Below are positions 39,677 to 47,079 of a stretch of DNA of 64,000 bases, piece after piece. Positions within the stretch are counted from its first letter, which is position 1, and every line of letters starts with the position of its first letter. Position numbers and translations under genes: made by a program. The notes below the pieces were generated by a model. That model was not told the origin of the DNA. It was given only the letters and a program-made list of their open reading frames with translations, and did no database searches. Source of the stretch: Pichia kudriavzevii (taxonomy: Eukaryota; Ascomycota; Pichiomycetes; Pichiales; Pichiaceae); assembly GCF_003054445.1 (NCBI RefSeq), contig NC_042508.1:248001-312000 (forward strand), given 5' to 3'.

Positions 39677-42174
39677 ATAGTTGCTAATAAATTTTCGATT
39701 GTCTGCTTTATCGTGTAAAACAGAGGAGAGAGATTCGAGCTTATCTTTAGATCGCCGTCATCCTCCTTAGAGACTATGATTTCATCGTCTATAATCAATC
39801 TACCATCACCTAACAATTCTACACTGTGGTTCTTGCTTAGAATGTTACGTAGCTTTGTCAATTTGATGTCACCAATTTTGATTTTAGATTTCTCCTTGTT
39901 AGAGCCGTCACCACCGTCCTTGACTAGTTTGTAATCCCAATCTTTAATTTTTTCGACAATACCGTTTATTGAGGAGACATTATATTCATCATTCAATAGG
40001 TTCCAATTGAGTGATTTTGCTAGGTCATCATCGATTAAGATTTCGTAATTTGTAATCAAATCTCCCAAGTTCAACGATTTATTCAGTTTCGATTTTAGAA
40101 CTTCTGTGTTTAAGTTTTTGTTGACCATGATATCTTTGTTCAATTCCTCAATGAGATTGTTGACATTCCCGTTCTTAAATTCTGGTAATATGATCAATTT
40201 ACGGGGTTTCAGCTTTTCAATGGATATCTTGAGAGACCTCAAGTCGTGTTGTCCACTCATGTCGATAAATGTAAACCCACATGTTATCTTGAGTTTGCGC
40301 GTAGTATAGATACGCTGTACAGGATCCTTTAGTGGATCCAAAGAGTAAGATTCAGTGATTTTCCGTTTTTTCCTATTATTTCCAACATTGCGGTTACCCT
40401 CATAATCGCCTCCCTCACTACCAGCATCATCGTCACCATTACCATCACAAAGACGGCCATTTCCAAGACCGGCATTTTCATTGTTGGTACGATCAGCTAT
40501 AATTGGGAATCGATCATTCTCGTATGTTTGGAAATCTGCATGTTTTATAACGACACCGTAATCATCAATTGATAATTTCAAATTGACGTTAGGAAAAACC
40601 CGTTGGCGTTCTTTGAAGAGCCTGAAGTCGAAGTCTCTTGGGATACTCAAAATCTGATCCATTCTTAAGATGGTTGATTCGTTGAATTGATACTTGGTCT
40701 GATTTTCCAAATTGGCTTGTTCGGCGGCCTCATCCTGAACTAGATCTTTTCTTCCAAGACGCCCATCACGATCACCATTGACAGTGCCATTGCCAGTCCC
40801 ATTGACGATATCATCGTCGTCATCTTCATCATCCTCCTCGTCATCCTCATTTTCGTCTTGTTCTTCTTGTTTCTGTTGCTTAGCAAGTTCTTCAACCTCT
40901 TTGAGTCTCTGTATCTCCTTCTCCTTCGATTCCGCAACTAATTTCTCGTACTTGGATAAATCAGAGCCATGAAGGGGCACTTCAACAAACGATGAGATAT
41001 CAACTTCCATGGAGATGTCGGTCAATTCTCCCTCCTTGGGGTTCAATTCTGTAGAATCAATGTTGTGTTTCCATGATTTGTACAGGTTGTTCATGTTTGA
41101 ATTTGGGTTAGGCTTTTCAGTCATCAAGATGGTGAAGTTCTTTTTAAAGTTTTCGAATCTTGATACGAGTTGCCAAAAGTTTGAATCTCTATGATCGAGA
41201 TAATCAACGAAAAATATTGCAGGTCGGCTATCCATGAGGTCCTCCACCTCCCTAAGGTTTATACATTTAATACGGTTATTTTCAAGTAGTTTTGATGACT
41301 GGGTTTCCCAGAACTTGATGATATTTGAGTTCATCCATTCTATAAAGTTTCCCAAAATTTTCAAGTTTTCTAACTTTGTATAGTTGACGAGATAGATTGG
41401 GGCGTTTACGTTAGACTTGGTGAGAATGGGTAGAATGACTTCAAAGAACCTAGCCGTTAATGTGATTGGTATTAGAATGTTGTTGTTGTTATGGATGATT
41501 CGATTTAAGTTTTGCAACATTAGGTTCAATCGGCTATTATGGGAGAATTTGGTAGAGGTTACTTCTGAATTTGTGATAAATGTAGTTGGTCTCAAGATCA
41601 GCTGGTTACTAAAGATGTTACAACCGTTTAGGTAGTTATCCTTGCTATGATTCCACATTGGTGCATAAATGATTTTTTCTTTCTTGTTGTTTTCCACCAC
41701 CCAAATGGATCCACCCAAGGAGTAGCCCGAGTTCAACGAAGTAATGGACAAGTTGACCGATTTAATGGATATCCTGATTGTCTGGGAGTAGTTCAACGAC
41801 TTGATTCTGTTGAAGATGGAGTTGATGAAGGAGAGTTCCAATTTGAAGGTGTTGTTGACGGGCCCCAAGAGTTTCAAGGTTGAGTAGAACTCCAAGACAG
41901 CCGTTTTGCCCATCTTCATGGTGGGCAAGGTACTGAATATCGGGACATTTTCCAGCAGGGGGAATCTATAGTAGAGGTAGGGTAGAGCACCAATGAAGTC
42001 CACAGTGGACTGGGATAGCAGGATGATGTCAATTTTGGAGACAAGGGGGGTGTAGCAGTCGAGGTCTGTTTCTATACCGGACCAACCAGGGTCTGCAAGG
42101 ATGGTGACAGTGTCATCGATGGTGATGAGTTTTCCCTGGGAAGTTGGTGTTCCAACGGTTTGGAACTCAAGCAT
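39673..42174 (-). CDS. CFT2: cleavage and polyadenylation factor subunit Cft2 (CPSF100 homologue)
   Basis: An 833-residue metallo-beta-lactamase-fold protein of the mRNA 3'-end processing complex. The N-terminus (MLEFQTVGTP, then DPGWSG) and LLSQSTVDFIGALPYLYYRFPLL correspond to the lactamase core. The metal-binding HxHxDH motif is absent, as known for CPSF100/Cft2, so it is a non-catalytic partner of the Ysh1 nuclease. A beta-CASP part follows, then a long acidic insert (near DENEDDEEDDEDDDDD) and a C-terminal part with TCGFTFIDMSGQHDLRSLK. Length is near S. cerevisiae Cft2 (859). Confidence 0.93.
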   Translation of the reverse strand: MLEFQTVGTPTSQGKLITIDDTVTILADPGWSGIETDLDCYTPLVSKIDIILLSQSTVDFIGALPYLYYRFPLLENVPIFSTLPTMKMGKTAVLEFYSTLKLLGPVNNTFKLELSFINSIFNRIKSLNYSQTIRISIKSVNLSITSLNSGYSLGGSIWVVENNKKEKIIYAPMWNHSKDNYLNGCNIFSNQLILRPTTFITNSEVTSTKFSHNSRLNLMLQNLNRIIHNNNNILIPITLTARFFEVILPILTKSNVNAPIYLVNYTKLENLKILGNFIEWMNSNIIKFWETQSSKLLENNRIKCINLREVEDLMDSRPAIFFVDYLDHRDSNFWQLVSRFENFKKNFTILMTEKPNPNSNMNNLYKSWKHNIDSTELNPKEGELTDISMEVDISSFVEVPLHGSDLSKYEKLVAESKEKEIQRLKEVEELAKQQKQEEQDENEDDEEDDEDDDDDIVNGTGNGTVNGDRDGRLGRKDLVQDEAAEQANLENQTKYQFNESTILRMDQILSIPRDFDFRLFKERQRVFPNVNLKLSIDDYGVVIKHADFQTYENDRFPIIADRTNNENAGLGNGRLCDGNGDDDAGSEGGDYEGNRNVGNNRKKRKITESYSLDPLKDPVQRIYTTRKLKITCGFTFIDMSGQHDLRSLKISIEKLKPRKLIILPEFKNGNVNNLIEELNKDIMVNKNLNTEVLKSKLNKSLNLGDLITNYEILIDDDLAKSLNWNLLNDEYNVSSINGIVEKIKDWDYKLVKDGGDGSNKEKSKIKIGDIKLTKLRNILSKNHSVELLGDGRLIIDDEIIVSKEDDGDLKISSNLSPLFYTIKQTIENLLATI

Positions 42175-42235
42175 ATTAGTGTGTGCTTTCTAATGAAGCG
42201 GGAGAAGGGGGGGGCGAGGACAGAAGAGAACAGAA

Positions 42236-42381
42236 CAACAATAGTAATATCAGTACTTGTGATGTTGTTAGCAATAAAAGCAGTAGTAGTGGTAGTTGTT
42301 GTTGCTATTGTTGTTGTATCTGTAATAGTTCGTGTCAATGTGACTATAGATGTAGTTGATAATGTAATGGATTCAGTGTAG
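42236..42381. repeat. degenerate GTT/GTA-type triplet tract
   Basis: Imperfect triplets of the form GTN/ATN dominate this stretch in the divergent promoter of CFT2 and the complex I gene. A chance frame through it encodes mostly Val and Ile. It resembles the larger tract at 46.7-47.1 kb in composition and looks like a decayed microsatellite. Confidence 0.5.
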
Positions 42382-42572
42382 GGCTCTTGAATTACCCGGT
42401 TTCAACAGCTTCAACAGCGCGAGGAGAAGCGGAAATCAATTTCTGTGTTGAATGCCAATGATGGAATTAGAACGGAGGAGCACATCAACAAGTTGATTGG
42501 TAAGGGAGAGACTGATTTTTGGATAGTTTTAACAGGGAAACAGCGTACGAGCAACAGAGCGACGGAGCAATC

Positions 42573-43109
42573 ATGTCTACATCCAACACCTATGACGGTA
42601 TATCCAATTCGAATTTCACAGACAAGAAGAGGGGCACTGAGATTGTCTTTGAGAATGACAAGCTTCCTGCGGAGATTCCACACGTGAAGGAGATTGGAGC
42701 AACCACTGGGCCATTATTAAGTGCTTCGTATTTTATTGCCGACCGGTGCCAAGAGTTCAACGATGACTTTATGATGTGTCAGAAGGAGAACGGTACGAAC
42801 GGTGCCGTGAATTGTCTCAAGGAGGGTCGGAAGGTGACTCGGTGTGCGTCTAGTGTGTTGAGGGATCTCAACACGCACTGTAAGGACGAGTTTGAGATGC
42901 ATTTCAAGTGTCTCAACTACTCCAACATGGAGTTCAAGAACTGTAGAAAGGCAGAGAGCATGCTGAACGAGTGTGTCTTTAAGAGTCTTGGATTAAAAAA
43001 GACCATTCCAGGTGACGGTGGCCGGGAGGTTTGGAAGAACCAAATCTACAAGCCAATCCATCCTCATTTTCCTAGTGAGAAGGCGTTTGAGAGGCAACAA
43101 GAGCAATGA
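42573..43109 (+). CDS. NUPM: mitochondrial complex I subunit NDUFA8/NUPM
   Basis: A 178-residue accessory subunit of NADH:ubiquinone oxidoreductase, folded in the intermembrane space by disulfides. The core is a double CHCH pattern: CQEFNDDFMMCQ ... CLKEGRKVTRC and CKDEFEMHFKC ... CRKAESMLNEC, with Cx9C-type spacing. The end (REVWKNQIYKPIHPHFPSEKAF) is also typical of the family. The first ATG is at 42573. Its presence shows that this yeast keeps complex I, unlike Saccharomyces. Length agrees with the known fungal proteins (about 170). Confidence 0.92.
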   Translation: MSTSNTYDGISNSNFTDKKRGTEIVFENDKLPAEIPHVKEIGATTGPLLSASYFIADRCQEFNDDFMMCQKENGTNGAVNCLKEGRKVTRCASSVLRDLNTHCKDEFEMHFKCLNYSNMEFKNCRKAESMLNECVFKSLGLKKTIPGDGGREVWKNQIYKPIHPHFPSEKAFERQQEQ

Positions 43110-43381
43110 ATTACTTGCAGTACTTAGAGCAGTTGCGGCAGTTACAGAAGTTGTAACAAACAAAGACTGCATCTTTTAGTGTTTTTTTCTCCCACTGGCT
43201 TAACATTATACTCATTTATTCATGTTTACGTATCTTCACATATTCACATATACACATATATACACACACACATATATATATATATACAATTATTTATTTA
43301 TTGGTCTATACTGAACCCACGCGTTATCCATTCCTCATTGATATATCCATACTAAACAGGCATTCCAGTATTACAACCACA

Positions 43382-44563
43382 TTACTCTTCGAGAAACGCC
43401 AGCAGTCTAGTCCCAACCACGTCCAAGAGATCCCTGCTCCACAGGACATCAAGATGCGAGTACTCATCCCGATGTATGTTCTCTAACAAGACCCCTTCTC
43501 TTTGCATGCGGTTCATAAAGAGACGGTTATTAACAATAGTGTCTTTTCCTCCAGTGACGGCGAAGATGGGCGGCATTTCCGCTGGGAAGGGGACACGTTC
43601 GTCAATGAAGGAGCAATTGCATTTAAACTCATCAAGCCACCATTTGATACATCTTACGCTTGTGTAAACGGGGGACGCTTGGAAATGGACCCTCTTGCAC
43701 GATGCGTTCCATAAGCGGTCGTTCCAATGGAAGAGAGCATGGAAGACCATATAAGATGCCGTCGTATATCCGGGAAGGGACTTGGTCCATCTATGAAGAA
43801 CCATAAGGATGGGCATAAATGCCGAGCGGCCAAAGAAGAAGGTAAATATCTTACCGTTACAATTTAAAGTGTGTAACAGTTTAAAGAAGATGGATTTTTC
43901 AAGGATTTCCCCCCCATATAAAGCAGGGGCAAGAAGAATCAATCTCTTAAAAGTGTCCTTGTCCAACCAGTTGTTATGCAGTAAATGGAGGATCTGTGCA
44001 GTTCCCTGGGAATGGCCCATAAGAGCCAAAGGAGAGTCAATATATTGAGCCATTGCAACAATATCGAGAGCCATATCAGTTACTGTAAAGTTCCAATAAA
44101 AACTAGACAATGAATTTTCTGTTAAATGATCATCTACTGAGCCTCCTCTATTATTACCGAGATAAACGGTATGGCCATTTTTCAATAGGAGATATGCCAG
44201 GGAGTCATAACCAGCAGATAAGAAGGCCATTGGAGATTGGAGGAGGCCAGGAATGCAAAGGACGGGTATTTTGTCATTGGGGTGATATGATGAAGACAAT
44301 GAAGATTTAGATAATGGCCAATTGAGCCTGTGAAGGGTGACAGTGTAACCATCTGAAGTTGTCAGAGAGCACGTGACGAGCGAGATGTTGAGGATATCAC
44401 AGAGACGTTTCAAGGAGACGCCATGGGGGGGTTTTTCCGCGTAAGGTAATGGCCGGGGTTCTATATGGGTGTTTCTAGAAGGTGAGAGGAAGAAATGTAA
44501 GACTGAATAAATAAAGATGGCAATTAAGAGAGTAATTCCCCATAGGGGGGCAATGGTGATCAT
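43382..44563 (-). CDS. membrane-anchored acid-lipase / steryl ester hydrolase family protein
   Basis: A 393-residue alpha/beta hydrolase of the Tgl1/Yeh1/Yeh2 family, which release sterols or fatty acids from stored esters. An N-terminal hydrophobic anchor (APLWGITLLIAIFIYSVLHF) is followed by the lipase cap start (SLTTSDGYTVTLHRL), IPGLLQSPMAFLSAGYDSLAYLL and YLGNNRGG. The nucleophile elbow is GHSQGTAQ, and the acid and His lie in GGKDTIV and EYSHLDVLW, so the triad is complete. It is about 150 residues shorter than the S. cerevisiae members, mainly at the termini. It shares a 343-bp divergent promoter with the Pho4-like gene. Which paralogue it is remains open. Confidence 0.88.
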   Translation of the reverse strand: MITIAPLWGITLLIAIFIYSVLHFFLSPSRNTHIEPRPLPYAEKPPHGVSLKRLCDILNISLVTCSLTTSDGYTVTLHRLNWPLSKSSLSSSYHPNDKIPVLCIPGLLQSPMAFLSAGYDSLAYLLLKNGHTVYLGNNRGGSVDDHLTENSLSSFYWNFTVTDMALDIVAMAQYIDSPLALMGHSQGTAQILHLLHNNWLDKDTFKRLILLAPALYGGEILEKSIFFKLLHTLNCNGKIFTFFFGRSAFMPILMVLHRWTKSLPGYTTASYMVFHALFHWNDRLWNASCKRVHFQASPVYTSVRCIKWWLDEFKCNCSFIDERVPFPAEMPPIFAVTGGKDTIVNNRLFMNRMQREGVLLENIHRDEYSHLDVLWSRDLLDVVGTRLLAFLEE

Positions 44564-44564
44564 T

Positions 44565-44645
44565 GTGTTGTGGTGTTGTAGTGTTGTGGTGTTGTAGTGT
44601 TATAGCGTATTGTGGTATTATAACGTATTGTGGTGTTAAAGTGTT
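44565..44645. repeat. GTGTTGT-type tandem repeat in the lipase promoter
   Basis: Directly upstream of the lipase ATG, short imperfect units (gtgttgtagt, gtgttgtggt, cgtattgtggt) repeat for about 80 bp. It is likely a length-variable simple repeat in the 5' leader. Confidence 0.75.
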
Positions 44646-44803
44646 GGCAATTCTCGCAAACGCGTACCTTCAGGGAAAACCAGTTGGGGCTCAATAGCGA
44701 CCAAAATTTCAGTTTTTTCCTCCAGTTTGAAAACTTCGCGCCTTGCTTACGTAATATATATTCCAAATTTCTTCAATAAAGCGCGGGTGTTTTACGGGTG
44801 GTG

Positions 44804-44811
44804 CACGTGGG
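44804..44811 (+). promoter_or_regulatory. high-affinity Pho4-type site CACGTGGG
   Basis: CACGTGGG sits about 96 bp upstream of the Pho4-like gene and about 240 bp upstream of the divergent lipase. CACGTGGG is the known high-affinity Pho4 site form (as in the PHO5 UASp2 element). Confidence 0.6.
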
Positions 44812-44906
44812 TTTGGAAACACCATGTTGTTGTATCTGCATTTATAGCAATCTATACAACCTGTAACACTCTATTATAGTGTCTCCATTGTGGTGGTAAT
44901 ACATAC

Positions 44907-45566
44907 ATGGTCAACACTTCAAGAACAAAGACACCACAACAACAGCAACAACAACAACAACAGGTTCAATCGAACACACTGCCCCCTCTGAGCCCACTCG
45001 TGTCCCCTCTTCTAGGGCCGTCCTTGTCGAGCTCGGCCAGCTCAGTGACAAATTCCCCCCTCTTGGGCACGCCGGCTCTCCATGCGCGGCCCTCCGTTTA
45101 CGCAAACCCTCATCGACGCTCCGCCACGAGCTCGCCGCTCATTCTTGCGTCGTCCCGGCCGCTGGCGACGGGGATTCTTGTAGGCGGGACGGCATCCCCC
45201 ATGGGTCCTGTGGGTCCTGCGGGCCCCACGGGCCCCACGGGCGTGCCGGCGAAGCGTCGAAAGAGCGACTCGCATCGGCTTGCCGAGCAGGGGAGGCGTG
45301 CGCGGTTGAACAGTGCGCTCCGGGAGCTCGAGAGTCTGTTGCCTGCGGGGGTGCCAGAGACGGTCGTTGGTGGTGTAGGTGATGGCAATAACAATAGTGC
45401 GGGTAATAACAATAGCAATTTCAACAATTGTAGTAATACCAGCATTAGCAACAACAACAGCAGCAACAATTCCAAGGCTGCTACGGTGGAACGGGCGTGT
45501 TTGTACATCAAGACATTACAACAGGAACTCGAGACACTACGCAATGGACAGCGATGCCGAGAGTGA
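44907..45566 (+). CDS. PHO4: Pho4-like bHLH transcription factor
   Basis: A 219-residue protein: a polyQ stretch, a Pro/Ser/Gly-rich N-terminal half, then a C-terminal bHLH. The basic region SHRLAEQGRRARL has the His, Glu and Arg positions that read CACGTG in Pho4. Helix 1 is LNSALRELESLLP and helix 2 KAATVERACLYIKTLQQELETL, close to Pho4 (SKATTVEAACRYIRHLQ). The loop is unusually long, about 40 residues, rich in Asn and Gly. The protein is shorter than S. cerevisiae Pho4 (312), and the N-terminus shows no clear acidic activation domain. Local G+C is high. Pho4 activates phosphate-starvation genes; assignment rests on the bHLH alone. Confidence 0.8.
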   Translation: MVNTSRTKTPQQQQQQQQQVQSNTLPPLSPLVSPLLGPSLSSSASSVTNSPLLGTPALHARPSVYANPHRRSATSSPLILASSRPLATGILVGGTASPMGPVGPAGPTGPTGVPAKRRKSDSHRLAEQGRRARLNSALRELESLLPAGVPETVVGGVGDGNNNSAGNNNSNFNNCSNTSISNNNSSNNSKAATVERACLYIKTLQQELETLRNGQRCRE

Positions 45567-45768
45567 GTACCAGTACCAATACGAGGACGAGGATGAGGAC
45601 ATCAGCATATATAACAACGACTACAACACTTACATTGAGACCATCGATACCCTCCAAGAGCTTGTGCTTCTAGTGGCTGTCCCCCTTGCAGGCAAGTTTC
45701 TCGGCCGCAGAACCGCCCATCTTATCTGGAGACATGTGGCTCCTTGTCTGAGTGTTTGTAGCAAATAG
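45544..45768 (+). CDS. MIM2: Mim2-like outer mitochondrial membrane import protein (probable)
   Basis: A 74-residue ORF whose ATG lies 23 nt before the end of the Pho4-like gene, in another frame. The N-terminal half is acidic with Tyr (SDAESEYQYQYEDEDED). One hydrophobic helix follows (LQELVLLVAVPLAGKFLGRRTAHLIW) with the basic GKFLGRR on its end. An acidic N-terminus, a single anchor and a PLxGKxxGR motif fit Mim2, which works with Mim1 to insert helical proteins into the outer membrane. The family is short and poorly conserved, so the name is tentative, but the composition contrasts with the frames around it. Confidence 0.55.
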   Translation: MDSDAESEYQYQYEDEDEDISIYNNDYNTYIETIDTLQELVLLVAVPLAGKFLGRRTAHLIWRHVAPCLSVCSK

Positions 45769-45858
45769 TTGTAGTGGTGTGTATGTATATGTATAAATTT
45801 GTTTTGTATATGTGTAAACGTTGATGTGTATAAATGTGCTATATACAATACATAGACG

Positions 45859-46179
45859 TTATATGTATACAATGTCGAGGTTGTCAACTAGATCTGCAAA
45901 CACAGAGATGTAGTGGTCTCTCGTGAGCGCTAGCAACAACACGTTCCGTACAAGGACAACGCTGTTGAAACTCTCGTTATCGTCTTGATTGGAGTTATTG
46001 TTTCTGTTATTGTTATTGCTATTGTTATTGCTATTGACACTTTTCAAAACAGTCTCTGCACTGACATCCTTGCCCAGCGCCATGCTGCGTCCAATCGCAA
46101 CCATCTGACAGACATCCACCCCCTTCACCGCAGTGGCACCTTCTAGCCGTCTCAACGCTGCATAGATCTCCTCACTCAT
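45859..46179 (-). CDS. unidentified small protein, 106 residues
   Basis: From the ATG at 46179 the frame encodes MSEEIYAALRRLEGATAVKG, a helical start, then an Asn-rich low-complexity middle and a hydrophobic, conserved-looking end (SVVLVRNVLLLALTRDHYIS, FADLVDNLDIVYI). I do not recognise the family. The frame overlaps the end of a 44-codon ORF just upstream by 8 nt. It is convergent with the Mim2-like ORF, leaving 90 bp. Confidence 0.5.
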   Translation of the reverse strand: MSEEIYAALRRLEGATAVKGVDVCQMVAIGRSMALGKDVSAETVLKSVNSNNNSNNNNRNNNSNQDDNESFNSVVLVRNVLLLALTRDHYISVFADLVDNLDIVYI

Positions 46180-46306
46180 GGTGTCGGCTCTTAGCACGCT
46201 CCCATAGCCAGATCAGGTGCTTGTCTATCAAGGCACTTATTTTGTGTCTGTACTTGTCTTGTTTCAGAAAATTCTCGACAAGGTGAAATACTTGCACCCT
46301 TTCCAT
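46172..46306 (-). CDS. 44-codon ORF overlapping the start of the next gene
   Basis: From the ATG at 46306 a frame encodes a basic helical peptide (MERVQVFHLVENFLKQDKYR, then IDKHLIWLWERAKS) and stops at 46172-46174 inside ATGAGTGA, the start of the 106-residue ORF. It may be an upstream ORF, a true small protein, or an N-terminal part joined to the next frame by an event not visible here. Its composition is more protein-like than chance, but no family is recognised. Confidence 0.35.
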   Translation of the reverse strand: MERVQVFHLVENFLKQDKYRHKISALIDKHLIWLWERAKSRHHE

Positions 46307-46740
46307 TGACTTGTCCACTCTGTGGAATCCTTAAATTTTATGGTATGCATTTGGTATCTTACATGGCCTATGGAAAGGTATATACACTGTAAACAATCAA
46401 GGTGAGAGCAGGTGGCAGTACCGTTTCAAACGGTCTTGCAAGCCATGCAGGACACACCCGAACACAGACACAGAGATCGGTGGATCGCCCTGTAGCATGG
46501 TTTCGGTGGAATCTATTCACGGCAATGGTCTCTCGAGCATGGTGAAATCGCCTAGAGATGTTATACGGGGGGTTTTCTGCAAGAGCAGCTTGCTCAAACA
46601 TAATGAACGGGCTTTCCCTCTGCCCTGAACGGGGGGTTGGAATCCCCTATAGTGCATGGTTTCTAATGGCGCAGCATATGTGAATCGACAGACGTATTCG
46701 TAATGCTAAACACGGTCCTGAGTGGTGCCTGCAACTACGA
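46307..46740. other. intergenic stretch
   Basis: About 430 bp without a gene I can support. It contains the presumed promoter of the small minus-strand ORFs and leads into the 21-bp repeat array. Confidence 0.45.
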
Positions 46741-47079
46741 TTGTAATAGCCAGATCTATAGTTGTAATAACCAGAAGTATAGTTGTGATAACTAGAGCTA
46801 TAGTTGCAATAACTAGAGCTATAGTTGCAATAACTAGGGCTAATTTTATAGTTTCAGTAGTAGGAGCAGTTGCTGTTCTTGTTACAATATTCATGGCGAC
46901 AAGGATTAGAACGCCAATAATAGGAGTAATTACATTTACAATAGCAGTTACAGTTGCAGTAGTAGCTCTTGTTATGGCGGTAATTATGGCAAGAGTAATA
47001 TATGCAGTAATAGTTGTATTAATTGCTGTAATATCTGTAATAGTTACAGTAATAGCGGCTATAGCAGTAGTAGTAGCAA
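46741..47079. repeat. 21-bp repeat array and decayed triplet tract
   Basis: Four clear 21-bp units of the form TTGNNATANCNAGANNTATAG (46741-46761, 46762-46782, 46783-46803, 46804-46824) and a partial fifth are followed by a 230-bp tract of imperfect GTA/ATA/GTT triplets up to the TRM1 stop. Because of the periodicity, frames stay open on both strands through the tract and encode Val/Ile/Thr-rich sequence. I regard these as by-products, not genes. The tract forms the 3' flank of TRM1. Confidence 0.75.

Noticed and set aside
42160-42381. Val-rich frame upstream of the complex I gene
   Set aside because: Simple triplet-rich promoter sequence overlapping the CFT2 start; no protein features beyond composition.
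45042-45544. long antisense frames over the Pho4-like gene
   Set aside because: They are shadows of a GC-rich, repeat-containing coding region and have no independent features.
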